Assembly: GCA_042408355.1 (NCBI GenBank)
Contig: JBHORD010000053.1
Span: 1-38,122, forward strand
DNA length: 38,122 nucleotides
Reading direction: 5' to 3'
Source of the DNA: Fen-1038 sp042408355
GTDB taxonomy: Bacteria > Chloroflexota > Anaerolineae > Anaerolineales > Villigracilaceae
Shown: one piece after another, positions 1-8,045 of the stretch
Numbering within the stretch: position 1 is the stretch's first letter
Layout of the letters: every line of letters starts with the position of its first letter
The notes under the pieces: generated by a model
What the model was told of the DNA's origin: nothing
What the model saw: only the letters and a program-made list of their open reading frames with translations
Databases searched by the model: none
Position numbers and translations under genes: made by a program

Positions 1-520
1 CTTTTGGCAGGGACTGGATGGCGGTCTGCGCCTCGACGACGGAATAGCCCAGCGCAGCCAGCGCCGCCAACACTTCGCTGTCCCTGTCCGAGAGCGCGGC
101 GACTTTTGCCAGCGCGTCCGCAGGTTTGAGTCGGTCATGCAAATAAAGCACAATTTTCTGCGCGGTCTTTTTCCCGACGCCGGGCACGCGGCTGAGAATT
201 TCGCTTTCTTCATTGAACACGGCGCGCTGGACCGCATCGAGCGTCAGCGTTGATAACACCGAAAGCGCAACCTTCGGGCCGACGCCGTCCACGCCCAGCA
301 ACATGTTGAAGAGATCGCGGTCGGATTGGGATTCAAATCCGTACAGCGCCAACGCGTCTTCGCGGACAACGAGGTGCGTATAAAGCAAAACAGCCTCGCC
401 GGCTTTGAGCCGTCCGCGCACAGGCGCAGGGACAAACACGCGCAGTCCCACCCCGCCGACCTCGACGATCAGCGCGTTATCTTCGATTTGCGTCACTTCG
501 CCGCGCAGAGTTGCGATCAT
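1..520 (-). CDS. ruvA: Holliday junction branch migration protein RuvA (3' end cut by window)
   Basis: RuvA binds four-way DNA junctions as a tetramer and loads the RuvB motor during recombinational repair. The frame opens at 520 with MIATLRGEVTQIEDNALIVE, the family N-terminal OB-fold. Two helix-hairpin-helix motifs follow (GVDGVGPKVAL and VPGVGKKTAQKI). The start of the C-terminal RuvB-binding domain (SEVLAALAALGYS) is visible before the sequence runs off the window at about residue 173; the family is about 200 residues long. It lies downstream of yebC and ruvC on the same strand. There is no Shine-Dalgarno; a TAAAAT box sits six bases before the ATG, suggesting a leaderless transcript. Identification is firm from motifs. 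ruvB is not visible. Confidence 0.95.
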   Translation of the reverse strand, partial: MIATLRGEVTQIEDNALIVEVGGVGLRVFVPAPVRGRLKAGEAVLLYTHLVVREDALALYGFESQSDRDLFNMLLGVDGVGPKVALSVLSTLTLDAVQRAVFNEESEILSRVPGVGKKTAQKIVLYLHDRLKPADALAKVAALSDRDSEVLAALAALGYSVVEAQTAIQSLPK

Positions 521-526
521 GAGTTT

Positions 527-532
527 ATTTTA
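527..532 (-). promoter_or_regulatory. -10 box of ruvA, leaderless type
   Basis: On the minus strand TAAAAT is followed by exactly six bases and then the ruvA ATG (518-520). Transcription would start at or within a base or two of the start codon. No Shine-Dalgarno is present. Inferred from sequence only. Confidence 0.5.
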
Positions 533-535
533 CCC

Positions 536-590
536 TTTAACCACAAAGGCGCGAACTACACAAAGGGTTTGATTCTTAACCCTTCATGCC
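536..590. repeat. Degenerate ACCACAAAG-type dispersed repeat
   Basis: Between ruvC and ruvA the sequence reads aaccacaaaggcgcgaacta followed by cacaaaggg. It resembles similar short-period tracts at 1098-1150, 6436-6470, 16000-16045 and 20447-20475. It contains no ORF. Confidence 0.5.
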
Positions 591-607
591 CCTGATGTCG
601 TTTGTAT

Positions 608-1087
608 TTAATACCTCTTCGTATGCAAGTGCGTGATTGCAATCGCCAGCGCGTCGGCGGCATCATCGGGCTTGGGGATTTCGGGCAGGAGCAAAAGCGT
701 CCGCACCATTTCCTGCACCTGACGTTTTCCCGCTGAGCCGTACCCCGCCACCGCCTGTTTGACTTCATTCGGTGTGTATTCGAATACTTCAATCCCCGCC
801 TGCTGCAGAGACAACAAAACCACGCCGCGCGCCTGTCCCACCGCGATGGCTGTGGTGATGTTACGCTGGAAAAATAATTTCTCGACCGCGGCGGTATCGG
901 GATGATTCCGTTGTAGAAGATCGTTTAATTGGGAATAAAGCATCTCCAGCCGCGCGGAGGCGGTGGACTCTTTTGGAGTGGTGATGACGCCAAACTTAAC
1001 GGCCTCCAGACTCCCATCCGGCGCGAGGCGGACAAATCCGTAGCCCGTAGTCGCTGTTCCTGGATCAATCCCAAGCGCAAGCGTCAT
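608..1087 (-). CDS. ruvC: Crossover junction endodeoxyribonuclease RuvC
   Basis: RuvC is the metal-dependent dimeric nuclease that cuts Holliday junctions after RuvAB migration. The 159 residues match the family length. The acidic catalytic set is visible: D8 in GIDPG, E69 in VEKLFF, and D142/D145 in PDDAADALAIAITH. Lysine-rich YGSAGKRQVQ precedes the last motif. The start at 1087 gives the conserved N-terminus MTLALGIDPGTATTGYG. It sits 90 bases after yebC and 87 bases before ruvA on the same strand, a common bacterial arrangement. No good Shine-Dalgarno is seen; a TTTAAT box lies eight bases before the ATG, so leaderless initiation is possible but weaker than at ruvA. Confidence 0.96.
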   Translation of the reverse strand: MTLALGIDPGTATTGYGFVRLAPDGSLEAVKFGVITTPKESTASARLEMLYSQLNDLLQRNHPDTAAVEKLFFQRNITTAIAVGQARGVVLLSLQQAGIEVFEYTPNEVKQAVAGYGSAGKRQVQEMVRTLLLLPEIPKPDDAADALAIAITHLHTKRY

Positions 1088-1097
1088 GATGTCCGAT

Positions 1098-1150
1098 TAA
1101 ATACGAACCGCGAAGAACGCCGGGACCGCAAAGAATTTTCAAAAACCTTC
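1098..1150. repeat. Degenerate ACCGCGAAG-type dispersed repeat
   Basis: The yebC-ruvC gap reads gaaccgcgaagaacgccggg followed by accgcaaagaat, a GC-shifted version of the ACCACAAAG tract found between ruvC and ruvA. The period is about 10-12 bases. Confidence 0.45.
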
Positions 1151-1177
1151 GCGCTCCCGGTGAGCTTCGCGGTGATA

Positions 1178-1933
1178 TTACGCGGTCTCCATCGCGGCGA
1201 GGGCTTCGTCGGTGATTTTGACGTTATGGTACACGTCCTGCACGTCGTCCAGTTCTTCGATGCTTTCGACGGCTTTCAAGACTTGCAATGTTGCATCCCG
1301 ATCCAGTTCAAGCTCTTGCTTGGCAATCATACGCAGGCCCGCTTCATCGGGCGTGACATGCGCCTGATGCAATGCGTCGGCGATCGTCTTGAACGACTCA
1401 ACCGGGCCAAAGATTTCGATGGAATCGCCGGAATCGATCACATCATCCGCGCCGGCTACCACGGCAAGATCAAATGCCTTTTCAAAAGACATCTGACTCG
1501 ATGGAAACGAAAAATAGGCTTTGCGATCGAATTGCCATGCCACCGCGCCGGCCTCCGCCATATTGCCGCCGATGCGGCTGAACGTATGACGCAGATCGGC
1601 AACGGTGCGGTTACGATTGTCGGTCACGCAGGAAACCAAAATGGCCGAACCATGTGGACCATAGCCTTCGAGCATAATCTCTTCAAACGCCGCGCCTTCC
1701 TTGTCTTCGCCTGTGCCGCGTTTGATGGCGCGTTCGATATTATCTTTCGGCATATTCTCGGAACGCGCCTTGTCTACCGCCAGACGCAGACGAAAATTGG
1801 TTTCCGGATCGCCGCCGCCGTCACGCGCCGCCATCACAATTTCACGCGTCAGCCGCGTAAAGACCGCGCCGCGCTTGGCATCCGCCGCGCCTTTTTTGCG
1901 TTTGATGGTTGACCACTTGGAATGACCTGACAT
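1178..1933 (-). CDS. yebC: YebC/TACO1-family translation or transcription factor
   Basis: YebC-family proteins are known as regulators and, in recent work, as factors that help ribosomes through difficult (for example proline-rich) stretches. The 251 residues match the family length and begin with the hallmark MSGHSKWSTIKRKKGAADAK. Other family segments follow: FTRLTREIVMAARDGGGDP, the NMPKDNIERAIKRGTG stretch and EGYGPHGSAILVS. An AAGGAG Shine-Dalgarno lies seven bases before the ATG. It is the first gene of the yebC-ruvC-ruvA series. The exact role here is inferred from the family. Confidence 0.95.
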   Translation of the reverse strand: MSGHSKWSTIKRKKGAADAKRGAVFTRLTREIVMAARDGGGDPETNFRLRLAVDKARSENMPKDNIERAIKRGTGEDKEGAAFEEIMLEGYGPHGSAILVSCVTDNRNRTVADLRHTFSRIGGNMAEAGAVAWQFDRKAYFSFPSSQMSFEKAFDLAVVAGADDVIDSGDSIEIFGPVESFKTIADALHQAHVTPDEAGLRMIAKQELELDRDATLQVLKAVESIEELDDVQDVYHNVKITDEALAAMETA

Positions 1934-1996
1934 ACGAACTCCTTGCTTGTAACCATGATCGTGGGAATTTGCGCGTTAAGCGGCGAAATTATACCA

Positions 1997-2833
1997 TCAG
2001 ATAAAGAAGCCAACTGCGAGCGCGCCCGGTCCGGCGTGAGTCACGATGGCCGGAGGCAGTTCATAAATCGGAATCTCGGCGCGTCCCCTCTCGGACTTCA
2101 GGCTGGCCGCCAATTCGCGGGCTTCGCCTTCGGCCTCAGCCTGCATAACGCATAGATGCGCGTCATCGGATTTCGGACATTGCTCGTTAACGATTTCGAT
2201 CAAACGCGTCATTGCGCGCTTCTTCGTCCGCTGTTGTTCGAACGGCTCGACTTGCCCGTCGCAAATCCAAAGAATGGGTTTGACTTGCAGCAACTCGCCC
2301 ACCAGCGCCCTGGCTCCGCCGATGCGTCCGCCCTTTTGGAGATATTCCAAGGTGGCCACCAAAAAATAAGTGCGCCCGCGCGGAATCATTTCGTTGAGGC
2401 GTTTGACAATCGTATCCGCGTCCGCGCCTTCTTTGGCCCATTGATCCGCCATCAACACGAGCGAACCAAGATTGCCCGCAATCGTCAATGTATCAACGAT
2501 GCGGATGTCGGCTTGAGGAAAATCCCGTGCGGCGGTTTCCGCCGAACGAATCGTGCCGCTGGCTTTGTGGGTCGGCGCGATGACAATGACCGACTCGCCT
2601 TTTTCCTGCGCTTGCCGAAAGATCGGATAATAAAGCGCCGGTTCGGGCGCGGCGGTTTTGGGAAGCGTTGAAGAGGCTTTCAACTTCTGCAAAAACGCGG
2701 CGGTATCCAGTTCATCATCATCGTGATAACTCTGCTCTCCAAACATGACGACTTGTGGAATCAACGGAATGCCGCGCTGTTTGAGTACACGGCGCGGCAA
2801 ACCGCAAGTGGTATCGGCAACAATGACGGTCAT
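1997..2833 (-). CDS. DegV family fatty-acid-binding protein
   Basis: DegV/FakB-type proteins bind a fatty acid and, in Firmicutes, present it to the kinase FakA. This 278-residue protein has the family landmarks: N-terminal VIVADTTCGLP, STLPKTAAPEPA (equivalent to the TSQP motif), HKASGTIRSAE, LEYLQKGGRIGGARALVGEL and the closing HAGPGALAVGF. The frame is open upstream to 2872. I chose ATG 2833 because GGAGG lies five bases before it and MTVIVADTTC is the natural N-terminus. It follows the HD hydrolase gene by 31 bases and is probably co-transcribed with it. No FakA is visible in the window. Confidence 0.9.
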   Translation of the reverse strand: MTVIVADTTCGLPRRVLKQRGIPLIPQVVMFGEQSYHDDDELDTAAFLQKLKASSTLPKTAAPEPALYYPIFRQAQEKGESVIVIAPTHKASGTIRSAETAARDFPQADIRIVDTLTIAGNLGSLVLMADQWAKEGADADTIVKRLNEMIPRGRTYFLVATLEYLQKGGRIGGARALVGELLQVKPILWICDGQVEPFEQQRTKKRAMTRLIEIVNEQCPKSDDAHLCVMQAEAEGEARELAASLKSERGRAEIPIYELPPAIVTHAGPGALAVGFFI

Positions 2834-2864
2834 AAGTCCTCCGACAACCATCTTACGGGGTAAA

Positions 2865-3419
2865 TCAGGCAATGCCTAGTAACATTTTTCCGCTTAATAG
2901 TTCGCGTTCGTAATACGCTTCGAGCGCTGCATTCGTCCCGCGCAGACCGGCCGCAACCTGCTCTGTCCACAACAAATATTCGCGGCGGCGTTCCAGCGGC
3001 CAATCCTTTGGCGGCGAAGCGATCAGATCATGCACGTTGCAACTTTTATCCGCCAGTTTGATCAACTTGGCGCCGGCCGATTTGTGCGGCGCGTTTTCAA
3101 TCTGCAGACGTTTGCGTTCGGCTTTGGGCAGGTTTTTATCGTCGCTCACTTCGAGGACAAGCGCCAGAACTTCATCGCCAAACAATGTGCGTATCTCATC
3201 AGGACTTGTTTTTGTATCTTCGATGGTGTCGTGCAGTAATGCCGCCAAAAGGACGCTGACCTCACGCACGCCGCCGACATCCCACAGAAGCCCGACAACT
3301 TCGATCGGATGATTGATGTAAGGCGATTGCGCCTGATCTTTGCGCCGCTGGTAACGATGTTTATCTGCTGAAAAGCACAACGCTTTGATCAACAAACCGG
3401 TGTCTTCCGCAAAATCCAT
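2865..3419 (-). CDS. MESH1-like HD-domain hydrolase, SpoT-type (p)ppGpp hydrolase family
   Basis: This is a compact 184-residue single-domain HD protein. The HD signature reads HRYQRRK, INHPIEV, LLAALLHDTIEDT with His-Asp metal ligands, then EVSDDKNLPKAERKRLQ and KLIKLADKSCNVHDL. That order and spacing match the hydrolase domain of RelA/SpoT and the stand-alone MESH1 subfamily. There is no synthetase, TGS or ACT domain. Probable activity is Mn-dependent removal of the 3' pyrophosphate from (p)ppGpp, although MESH1 relatives can also act on NADPH. A GTG at 3434 is possible, but ATG 3419 has GGAG five bases upstream. It lies 27 bases after the MFS gene and 31 bases before degV, an operon-like layout. 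Confidence 0.85.
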   Translation of the reverse strand: MDFAEDTGLLIKALCFSADKHRYQRRKDQAQSPYINHPIEVVGLLWDVGGVREVSVLLAALLHDTIEDTKTSPDEIRTLFGDEVLALVLEVSDDKNLPKAERKRLQIENAPHKSAGAKLIKLADKSCNVHDLIASPPKDWPLERRREYLLWTEQVAAGLRGTNAALEAYYERELLSGKMLLGIA

Positions 3420-3446
3420 TTTCGCTCCGTCCACATGCCGCCTTGA

Positions 3447-4760
3447 CTACCGAACCTTTTTGATTTGTTTTACAAAGACCGTGCCGAAGATGAAATACAC
3501 GACCGCCACAAGAAAGATCACGGTGTAACCGAGATTCGGAATATTTTGCGCCCTGCCGACGCGTTGAAAATTATCGAGCAGGAAACCCGCGATGGGCGTG
3601 GCAACGACTTGCGGCAAAACCATTGCAACATGCCACACGCCCATGTCCTTGGCGTAATCGTCCATCGAGGGAAGCACATCGGAGGCAAGCGCCCAATCCA
3701 CGCTTTCGTACGCGCCGTAGCCAAGGCCAAAGACCACGCCCATCAAAACGGCAAGCGTAAATGAATGGAAGAGAACGAACACGAGGCAGACGAGCCCCAT
3801 CAACCCGCCGGAGACATACACCATCAGCTTGCGGCCATATTTATCGGAAAGCACGCCGGCCGCAAGTGTGGTGATGATCGCGCCCAAAAGAAGCGCGGGC
3901 AAAAAGAACGACACGGCTTCTTCTGCCGTACTTGCCACCTGACCAAAGCCCGCAAGCATATACGGTGAGCCGATCACGTCGCCGAGATAATATTGAATAA
4001 ATTCCTGAACGGTAAAGATGCCCATCGTGACAAGGAGGCGAGTCAAAAAGACCCACGTGAAATCAGAATGCTTGAATGGATCAGTCAAGCCGCGCATGAA
4101 ATCGCGCAAATGGAACGGCGGGATTTCACGCGGCGCCTCGAATTCGTTCACGCCGAAAACCGTGACCGCCGCGCCGAGCAATAACACACCCATGAGAATG
4201 AAATACACTGCGGGGATGCCCAGCGAATCAACGAAGAAACCCATCACGCCGCCGCCAAATGTTCCAAGCATCGTCATCAATCCGAGCCAGCCGGAGGCGG
4301 AGCCGCGTTGTTCAGCGGGGACGAGATCGGGAATCAAGGCGCTGTACGGCGCGGTCGCAATGTTGTTGAATAATTCGACGAAGAGAAAGACAACGCTCCA
4401 GCCCACGACCGACTCTGGATGTCCCGGTTGAATCAAATAAGCCAGACCGAACAAACCCAATACGTTGCCAATCACGCCGATGACAATCCACGGCTTGCGC
4501 CGCCCGCCCGGCAAACGGATTCGGTCGGAGAGCGCGCCAAAAATCGGCGCGGCCAGCATCGAGATGAACGCGCCCGCTCCGAGGGCGAGTCCCAGCGCGC
4601 TGCCCTTGGTGGCGTCGCCCACGGCGGCCTTGATCTGGCTCGGCATCGTGATAATCAAAATCGCCGACCACATCATGTTGGTCGAGAACCAGAAGACGCT
4701 TAACAAAATCTGTCGAAATGTTGACATGGGAGGACGAACGAAATCTTGCCGGGTTGCCAT
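3447..4760 (-). CDS. MFS transporter, sugar/proton symporter-like
   Basis: This 437-residue polytopic membrane protein has about 12 hydrophobic segments. It carries the MFS loop motif GALSDRIRLPGGRRKPW after the second helix and a second copy, GVLSDKYGRKLM, in the C-terminal half. The stretch APYSALIPDLVPAEQRGSASG resembles sucrose/glycoside-proton symporter relatives (SLC45/GPH-like), so a sugar or glycoside substrate is plausible but not proven. The start at 4760 has GGAAAGGG upstream. It begins a same-strand run with the HD hydrolase and DegV genes. Substrate and direction cannot be read from sequence. Confidence 0.85.
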   Translation of the reverse strand: MATRQDFVRPPMSTFRQILLSVFWFSTNMMWSAILIITMPSQIKAAVGDATKGSALGLALGAGAFISMLAAPIFGALSDRIRLPGGRRKPWIVIGVIGNVLGLFGLAYLIQPGHPESVVGWSVVFLFVELFNNIATAPYSALIPDLVPAEQRGSASGWLGLMTMLGTFGGGVMGFFVDSLGIPAVYFILMGVLLLGAAVTVFGVNEFEAPREIPPFHLRDFMRGLTDPFKHSDFTWVFLTRLLVTMGIFTVQEFIQYYLGDVIGSPYMLAGFGQVASTAEEAVSFFLPALLLGAIITTLAAGVLSDKYGRKLMVYVSGGLMGLVCLVFVLFHSFTLAVLMGVVFGLGYGAYESVDWALASDVLPSMDDYAKDMGVWHVAMVLPQVVATPIAGFLLDNFQRVGRAQNIPNLGYTVIFLVAVVYFIFGTVFVKQIKKVR

Positions 4761-4798
4761 ACAAAGTCCCTTTCCAATGAATCAGATTAGAAAGCACC

Positions 4799-4882
4799 AT
4801 GTCACTCCGAACACAGCGAAGAGTCTCACGCCTGTAACTGCAAGACTCATCGGCCGCCAGGAACGCTCCTTCCGAGTGACAT
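4799..4882. repeat. Palindromic TGTCACTC element (MITE-like)
   Basis: Outer arms ATGTCACTC (4799-4807) and GAGTGACAT (4874-4882) are exact inverted repeats. Nested inner arms gagtct and agactc lie within the same 84 bases. The element sits upstream of the MFS gene, with no ORF inside. It resembles the small palindromic repeats scattered through Anaerolineae genomes; that assignment is from memory. Confidence 0.55.
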
Positions 4883-4920
4883 TTTTGCCGTGGAGTTTAC
4901 AAGAGGAAAAACAGCGTGTC

Positions 4921-4960
4921 AAACAACAAAGATACAGCCTCCCAAATCGGGAGGCTGTAT
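4921..4960 (-). terminator. Rho-independent terminator after the 50-residue protein gene
   Basis: A perfect 12-bp stem (4932-4943 with 4949-4960; core cagcctccc/gggaggctg) has a five-base loop. On the minus strand it is followed by a U-rich CTTTGTTGTTT tract. It ends the sbcD-small protein unit. Confidence 0.9.
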
Positions 4961-4971
4961 TCCAAAACGGT

Positions 4972-5124
4972 TCAACGATTGATCAACAACAGGATGCCCG
5001 CGGCCAGGGCACACAAGGCGGCAATGATGGGCAGATAATTGAAAGTCATGCCCAGGCCCTGCAGGCCGACCACGATCAAATAGACCGCCAGCAAGATCAT
5101 CGCAAGATTCTTATTGAGTTTCAT
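4972..5124 (-). CDS. Small membrane protein, 50 residues
   Basis: A short ORF encodes MKLNKNLAMILLAVYLIVVG and continues to a second hydrophobic stretch, IIAALCALAAGILLLINR. Two transmembrane helices joined by a short GLGMTFNYLP turn are predicted. An AAAAGGAG Shine-Dalgarno lies seven bases before the ATG, and a strong terminator follows within a dozen bases of the stop, both typical of a real gene. It starts 38 bases after the sbcD-like gene ends, on the same strand. Function is unknown. Short two-helix proteins with this N-terminus are common hypothetical genes, but I cannot name the family. Confidence 0.75.
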   Translation of the reverse strand: MKLNKNLAMILLAVYLIVVGLQGLGMTFNYLPIIAALCALAAGILLLINR

Positions 5125-5162
5125 GTCAATTCTCCTTTTATGAATGGGCCGATCCTTTTTAT

Positions 5163-6407
5163 TTATAACGCATCATCGGGGCTTTCGTTACTGTTCGACA
5201 AAATCTCGCGGGCCAGTTTTTGCAGCGCCTCCGCCTCGGACGGCCTGGTGTGCGCGGCGCGCCAGTATTGATCCAGCAAATCGAGCGGCGAAAGGCTGCT
5301 CACGGTTTGATTCGCCGGCAGACGGATGCGCGCTTCGATTTGCGGACGTTTGACCAGATGAAACTCAAACGTGTTCTCCGTATATTTGCGCAGCGCGGCT
5401 TCATCAATCAACGAATCGTATTCGCGCGGATATTCGACAGTCAGCTTGACGATGGCGCCGTCCAAATCTTTCGGCTTCGGCAGAGCGGCGATCAAAGTCC
5501 CCGTCACGTTCTCACCCGACTGTAAAACGGCACGCCGTTCAATGAACCGGCGCGCGCCTGTGAGCTTTCTCCACTCAACCTTCGTATTCCCTTTTTGAAC
5601 ATCTGCAACGATGAAGAAGCGGTCATCGGCGGCTTCGCCAAAGTCCACGCGCTCGATGGAGCCGGGGTAAATCACGGGCGGATGCGCGCCTTTGTTGACA
5701 TCCTGCGGTTTGTGAATGTGACCGAGCGCAACGTAATCAAAACGATTATCTTTTACAAGCGCGGCGGGCAGGACCAGATCCGCGCCGAGCATCACCATGC
5801 GTTCCGAACCGAACGCCGCACCCTGCACCGACGCGTGCGCGGTCAAAATGGTCGGCAGATTCGGATCAATTTCTTCCAGCCATGCGTTGACCAGATTCGA
5901 TATCCGCAATTCGATATTCGCGAACACCTCTTCAATGGGCGTATCGGTTGTGTCCACTGCGGCCATCAGACCGGAACGCGAGATCCATGGGAGGGCGATC
6001 ACCTGAACCGGCAAATCCCACAAATCTTTCGGACTCAACAATTCCGGCTTTGCCAAAACTTTGACATACGGCACCTGCAATGTGTCGAATTCCTGAATGG
6101 CATGCGCGCGTCCAACCGCAGGCGAGAGATCGTGGTTGCCAACCAGAAGTAACGTTGGAATTCTTGCCAGCGATAATTTGATAATCCGCTTTCCCCATTC
6201 GCGTTGAAACGTCGGCGCGGGCGAGCGATCTTTGTACGCGTCGCCTGCAAAGATGATCATGTCCACTTTTTCATTGATCGCCGTGTCAACAATGGTATCC
6301 AACGATTTCAAAAAATCGAGGACGCGCAAAGGCAATCCCGTTTCGGGATCGTGGCGGCCATAGTTGGCCATGTCAATGTGAGCGTCGGCAAAGTGGAGGA
6401 GTTTCAC
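5163..6407 (-). CDS. sbcD: SbcD/Mre11-type DNA repair nuclease
   Basis: This is a metallophosphoesterase of 414 residues with the Mre11/SbcD motif order: D8/H10 in FADAHID, D56 in FAGDAYKD, N91-H92-D93 in VGNHD, H191 in LTAHAS, and H230/H232 in GHIHKPQ. In the SbcCD complex this subunit performs Mn-dependent exonuclease and hairpin cleavage. The C-terminal third (about residues 280-400) corresponds to the capping domain. No SbcC ATPase gene is visible on either side. The start codon is GTG (6405-6407). There is no Shine-Dalgarno, but a GATAAT box lies five bases upstream, suggesting a leaderless transcript. The downstream neighbour is a 50-residue membrane protein. Confidence 0.88.
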   Translation of the reverse strand: MKLLHFADAHIDMANYGRHDPETGLPLRVLDFLKSLDTIVDTAINEKVDMIIFAGDAYKDRSPAPTFQREWGKRIIKLSLARIPTLLLVGNHDLSPAVGRAHAIQEFDTLQVPYVKVLAKPELLSPKDLWDLPVQVIALPWISRSGLMAAVDTTDTPIEEVFANIELRISNLVNAWLEEIDPNLPTILTAHASVQGAAFGSERMVMLGADLVLPAALVKDNRFDYVALGHIHKPQDVNKGAHPPVIYPGSIERVDFGEAADDRFFIVADVQKGNTKVEWRKLTGARRFIERRAVLQSGENVTGTLIAALPKPKDLDGAIVKLTVEYPREYDSLIDEAALRKYTENTFEFHLVKRPQIEARIRLPANQTVSSLSPLDLLDQYWRAAHTRPSEAEALQKLAREILSNSNESPDDAL

Positions 6408-6412
6408 AGGAA

Positions 6413-6418
6413 ATTATC
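6413..6418 (-). promoter_or_regulatory. -10 box of the sbcD-like gene, leaderless type
   Basis: GATAAT on the minus strand lies five bases before the GTG start at 6407, with no ribosome binding site between them. It belongs to the same pattern as the boxes before ruvA, mutL and the LysM gene. Confidence 0.4.
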
Positions 6419-6433
6419 TCGCGTAAGCCGCAT

Positions 6434-6703
6434 CTATTTTAACCACAGATACGCACAGATGGGCACGGACTTTTGATAAACGTTTTTGCAAAATCGGTCC
6501 TTCCGTAATTGACGAGAAGGAGCCGGGCCCCGAAGGATACAAAGGGGAATCGCTTGAATTTTATGACGGTTTTCCTTCGTGACCTTCATGCCGCTTCAAC
6601 ACGGCTTCGCCAGTCAGCGCGGGCCTTTGTGGTTGAAAATGGTCTTGCCGTTAAACCACAAAATCTTTTTATCGGCGTTTATTGGCGCTCATCCGCGGCT
6701 CAA
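6434..6703. repeat. Gene-free region with two inverted decayed CACAGAT/CCGCGGAT repeats
   Basis: These roughly 270 bases between the C39 peptidase and sbcD hold no convincing gene. At 6438-6470 there is aaccacagatacgcacagat followed by gggcacggac. At 6664-6705 the opposite orientation reads tttatcggcgtttattggcg followed by ctcatccgcggctc. Both fit a degenerate ACCRCRGATNRRCRC unit. A further fragment with ctttgtggtt and aaccacaa lies between them. The region looks like decayed repeat DNA. Confidence 0.5.
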
Positions 6704-8038
6704 TTATGGCTGTACGCCTAAATCCTGCAAGCCCTGCACCGCCGGCGCAAAGCCCGGATGCACAACCAGCGCGGCGCGGTAATCTTTGATTGCGGCCTGA
6801 GGATCGCCGGTGACCGCTTCGGCGCGTCCGCGCCAATATAAACTTTCTTCCAGCACGGGTTTGGTGATGTTGTAAGTCAACGTGATGTTTGCCAGATTGA
6901 TCACGTCCTGATAGCGGTTGGAGTAAAAATATGCAAAGTAGGGTCCGGTCTGATACCACATCATGCGCCAGGGGCGCGTTGCGTAATCGGGGGGAAGATT
7001 CGCATAAAGTTGAAAAGCGTAATCATAGGCGGAAGCCGCGTCCGCATATTCCTGCAACTGGACGTGACTGGTGCCGATGTCGAACCAGGCAAAAAACTGA
7101 TCAACGCCGGTGAGCGTTTGCGCGTCGGCGGTTGCGGTTTGCAGGGCATGTTGAAGCGCCCATTTTCCGTCTGCGTAGGGGCCGAGCAGAGACATCACTT
7201 GCGCTTCGCGATCCTTTGGATAGACCACCACAAAGACATTATCGAAACTGCGCCAGTCGGTCATGAACTTGTTGTATGAAACATGAAAATTCGGTCCGTC
7301 CAAATAAGTATCTTGAATCAACAGCGTTTGCGTCACATCGTCATAGCCGGTGATGAATTGATAATGTCCCATCCAGCTGAGACTGCCGGTGGTATCGCGC
7401 TGGTATTCGCCTTTTTCCGCAATCACCGGAAAGCCGCCGGCGACCAATCGTCTGATCACATCAATGTCACCGCCATAGCGCAACACTGAAGACATATCCG
7501 GCACGTTGGCGGCGATGTAATCTTGAAGTTCGTACGGCATGACGTTCTTGTCCATGTTGGCGGGCAGGCCGTTCTTGTCGGTGTTGCCCGGCATGACGGC
7601 TTTGCCGATCACATCGCGGTTGCCGTTCCAGCCCCAGAACGTCAGCGCCATGGCGAAGTTCGCCGGGCCGCAATAATTCCAGCGATTGAACTGGTCCTCG
7701 TATTTGACTCCGCTCAATGAAACGGTGGCCGGCAACGGTTCCGGCGTGATCGTGGGCGTGGCGGTTGGACCCGATGAGGGGGCAGGCGTCAACGACGCGG
7801 CCTGCTCCGTCATGTAGGCTTGCATCGTCGCATGGACGATGGAATCAATCGCAGCTTGTTGTGAGATTTGCGGCAGAAAGGCGGCCTGGTCAGGCGGCCT
7901 GAAGAAATAAATGAGGCGCGTGCGGGCATCGTCGAGGCGCCAGGCGAGGCGTTCATGCACCGGCGGAATGTAATACACGCCAACCGCAAGGACAACCAGC
8001 ACAGGCACGGCAAGAATACCGGTAAGGCGTTTGGACAT
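6704..8038 (-). CDS. Exported C39-like cysteine peptidase with C-terminal TPR-like repeats
   Basis: The 444 residues start with one membrane segment (about 5-24, ILAVPVLVVLAVGVYYI), which anchors the protein outside the membrane. A Thr/Pro-rich linker (about 84-103, TPAPSSGPTATPTITPE) follows. The C39_2-type papain-like domain has C123 in WNYCGPANFAMAL, H225 in MGHYQFITGYDD and D243 in IQDTYL, the expected catalytic order. The C-terminal part holds TPR-like helices (IGTSHVQLQEYADAASAYDY and YWRGRAEAVTGDPQAAIKDY). The open frame reaches 8101, but ATG 8038 gives the signal anchor. A TATAAT box lies seven bases before it and there is no Shine-Dalgarno. Substrate is unknown. Confidence 0.82.
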   Translation of the reverse strand: MSKRLTGILAVPVLVVLAVGVYYIPPVHERLAWRLDDARTRLIYFFRPPDQAAFLPQISQQAAIDSIVHATMQAYMTEQAASLTPAPSSGPTATPTITPEPLPATVSLSGVKYEDQFNRWNYCGPANFAMALTFWGWNGNRDVIGKAVMPGNTDKNGLPANMDKNVMPYELQDYIAANVPDMSSVLRYGGDIDVIRRLVAGGFPVIAEKGEYQRDTTGSLSWMGHYQFITGYDDVTQTLLIQDTYLDGPNFHVSYNKFMTDWRSFDNVFVVVYPKDREAQVMSLLGPYADGKWALQHALQTATADAQTLTGVDQFFAWFDIGTSHVQLQEYADAASAYDYAFQLYANLPPDYATRPWRMMWYQTGPYFAYFYSNRYQDVINLANITLTYNITKPVLEESLYWRGRAEAVTGDPQAAIKDYRAALVVHPGFAPAVQGLQDLGVQP

Positions 8039-8045
8039 GGAAAGG

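Noticed and set aside
929..1912. 327-codon plus-strand frame over yebC
   Set aside because: Antisense to yebC and ruvC, which are certain by motif; no homology features.
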